Shown: positions 5,238 through 6,060 of the stretch, in pieces | Layout: every line of letters begins with the position of its first letter | Numbering within the stretch: the stretch's first letter is position 1 | Assembly: GCA_947173755.1 (NCBI GenBank) | Contig: CAMWGM010000100.1 | Coordinates: forward strand, 1 to 6,060 | Source: an uncultured Muribaculaceae bacterium | Lineage (GTDB): Bacteria; Bacteroidota; Bacteroidia; Bacteroidales; Muribaculaceae | DNA: 6,060 bases | Direction of reading: 5' to 3' | The notes under the pieces: generated by a model | The model's database searches: none | What the model saw: only the letters and a program-made list of their open reading frames with translations | Told to the model about the DNA's origin: nothing | Made by a program: the position numbers and the translations under genes

Positions 5238-6060
5238 ATGGCTACTCAAGAAGATGTTTTCAAGAAAATCGTGAGCCACGCCAAGGAGTATGGCTTCGTT
5301 TTTCAGTCGAGCGAAATCTATGACGGACTCTCGGCTGTCTACGACTATGGTCAGAACGGCGTCGAACTCAAAAACAATATCAAACGCTACTGGTGGGACT
5401 CGATGACTCTGCTCCACGAAAACATCGTGGGTATCGATTCCGCCATCTTCATGCATCCTACCATCTGGAAGGCTTCGGGTCATGTGGATGCATTCAATGA
5501 TCCCCTGATCGACAACAAGGATTCCAAGAAACGCTATCGTGCCGACGTGCTGATAGAGGATCAGATCGCCAAGATCGATGAGAAGATCAACAAGGAGGTT
5601 GCGAAGGCCTCAAAACGTTTCGGCGACAGTTTCGATGAGGCAAAGTTCCGCGAGACAAATCCCCGCGTGCTCGAGTATCAGGCAAAGCGCGATGCCCTGC
5701 ATCAGCGTTTCTCCGACGCCATGAACGCCAACGATCTCGATGCGCTCCGCCAGATCATCATCGACGAGGAGATCGTCTGCCCCATCTCCGGCACCAAGAA
5801 CTGGACCGAAGTGCGTCAGTTCAACCTCATGTTCCGCACCGAGATGGGCTCGACCGCCGATGGCGCCATGACGGTCTATCTCCGTCCCGAGACCGCCCAG
5901 GGCATCTTCGTCAACTATCTCAACGTCCAGAAGACCGGCCGCATGCGCATCCCCTTCGGTATCGCTCAGATCGGAAAGGCATTCCGCAATGAGATCGTCG
6001 CCCGTCAGTTCATCTTCCGCATGCGCGAGTTCGAGCAGATGGAGATGCAGTTCTTCGTGC
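5238..6060 (+). CDS. glyS: Glycyl-tRNA synthetase, homodimeric class II type (5' part)
   Basis: Attaches glycine to tRNA(Gly) in the cytoplasm and is essential for translation. The reading frame is open from ATG 5238 to the window edge (274 codons plus one base). This is about half of a family protein of roughly 500 residues. It is the single-chain alpha2 type rather than the E. coli alpha2beta2 type. Seen in order: YGFVFQSSEIYDG (18-30) and VYDYGQNGVELKNN (34-47); a lysine/glutamate-rich helical stretch (about 103-175); FNLMFRTEMGSTADGA; LRPETAQGIF (215-224); and class II motif 2, FRNEIVARQFIFRMREFEQMEMQFF (249-273). Where many relatives carry paired zinc cysteines, this one reads DNKDSK (92-97) and CPISG (from C181), so only one cysteine remains. 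The start follows an AT-rich leader without a Shine-Dalgarno. Motif 3 and the anticodon-binding domain lie outside the window. Confidence 0.96.
   Translation, partial: MATQEDVFKKIVSHAKEYGFVFQSSEIYDGLSAVYDYGQNGVELKNNIKRYWWDSMTLLHENIVGIDSAIFMHPTIWKASGHVDAFNDPLIDNKDSKKRYRADVLIEDQIAKIDEKINKEVAKASKRFGDSFDEAKFRETNPRVLEYQAKRDALHQRFSDAMNANDLDALRQIIIDEEIVCPISGTKNWTEVRQFNLMFRTEMGSTADGAMTVYLRPETAQGIFVNYLNVQKTGRMRIPFGIAQIGKAFRNEIVARQFIFRMREFEQMEMQFFV

Overview
This looks like an ordinary chromosomal window from a Bacteroidota, most likely Bacteroidales, bacterium. Three things point there. Three promoters carry the Bacteroidota -7 motif TAnnTTTG, and start codons lack Shine-Dalgarno sequences. The glycyl-tRNA synthetase, cyclophilin and DusB proteins read like Bacteroidales family members. 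The third clue is a secreted head-GIN/DUF2807 protein, a family common in this phylum. The fairly GC-rich coding sequence would suit a group such as Muribaculaceae, but that is a guess.

Layout. Positions 1-85 hold no recognisable gene. A minus-strand block follows, in transcription order: a secreted DUF2807 protein (2963-2256), a 14-helix Wzx/MOP-type polysaccharide flippase (2246-765) and a TrmN6-type tRNA adenine methyltransferase (778-86). The gaps are 9 bases and then a 14-base overlap, so the three are probably one transcript. Upstream on the same strand is dusB (4006-3020), closed by a compact intrinsic terminator directly after its stop codon. The dusB/cyclophilin intergenic region (4007-4180) is a divergent promoter region, with a TAACTTTG box facing each way. 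On the plus strand comes a membrane-anchored or lipoprotein cyclophilin (4181-5038) ending at a strong intrinsic terminator (5068-5109). After it, a TACATTTG promoter precedes a glycyl-tRNA synthetase gene that runs off the right edge (5238-6060).

The window mixes tRNA biology (TrmN6, DusB, GlyRS) with envelope functions (DUF2807 protein, flippase, periplasmic peptidyl-prolyl isomerase). Apart from the probable three-gene operon I see no pathway linking them. There are no mobile elements, RNA genes, CRISPR arrays or defence genes, and nothing that looks like an undescribed multi-gene system. The points worth a second look are regulatory: symmetric divergent promoters, a CRP-like dyad, and a three-codon upstream ORF overlapping the cyclophilin start. 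On the protein side they are the large helical insertion in the cyclophilin and the reduced zinc-ligand set in GlyRS.
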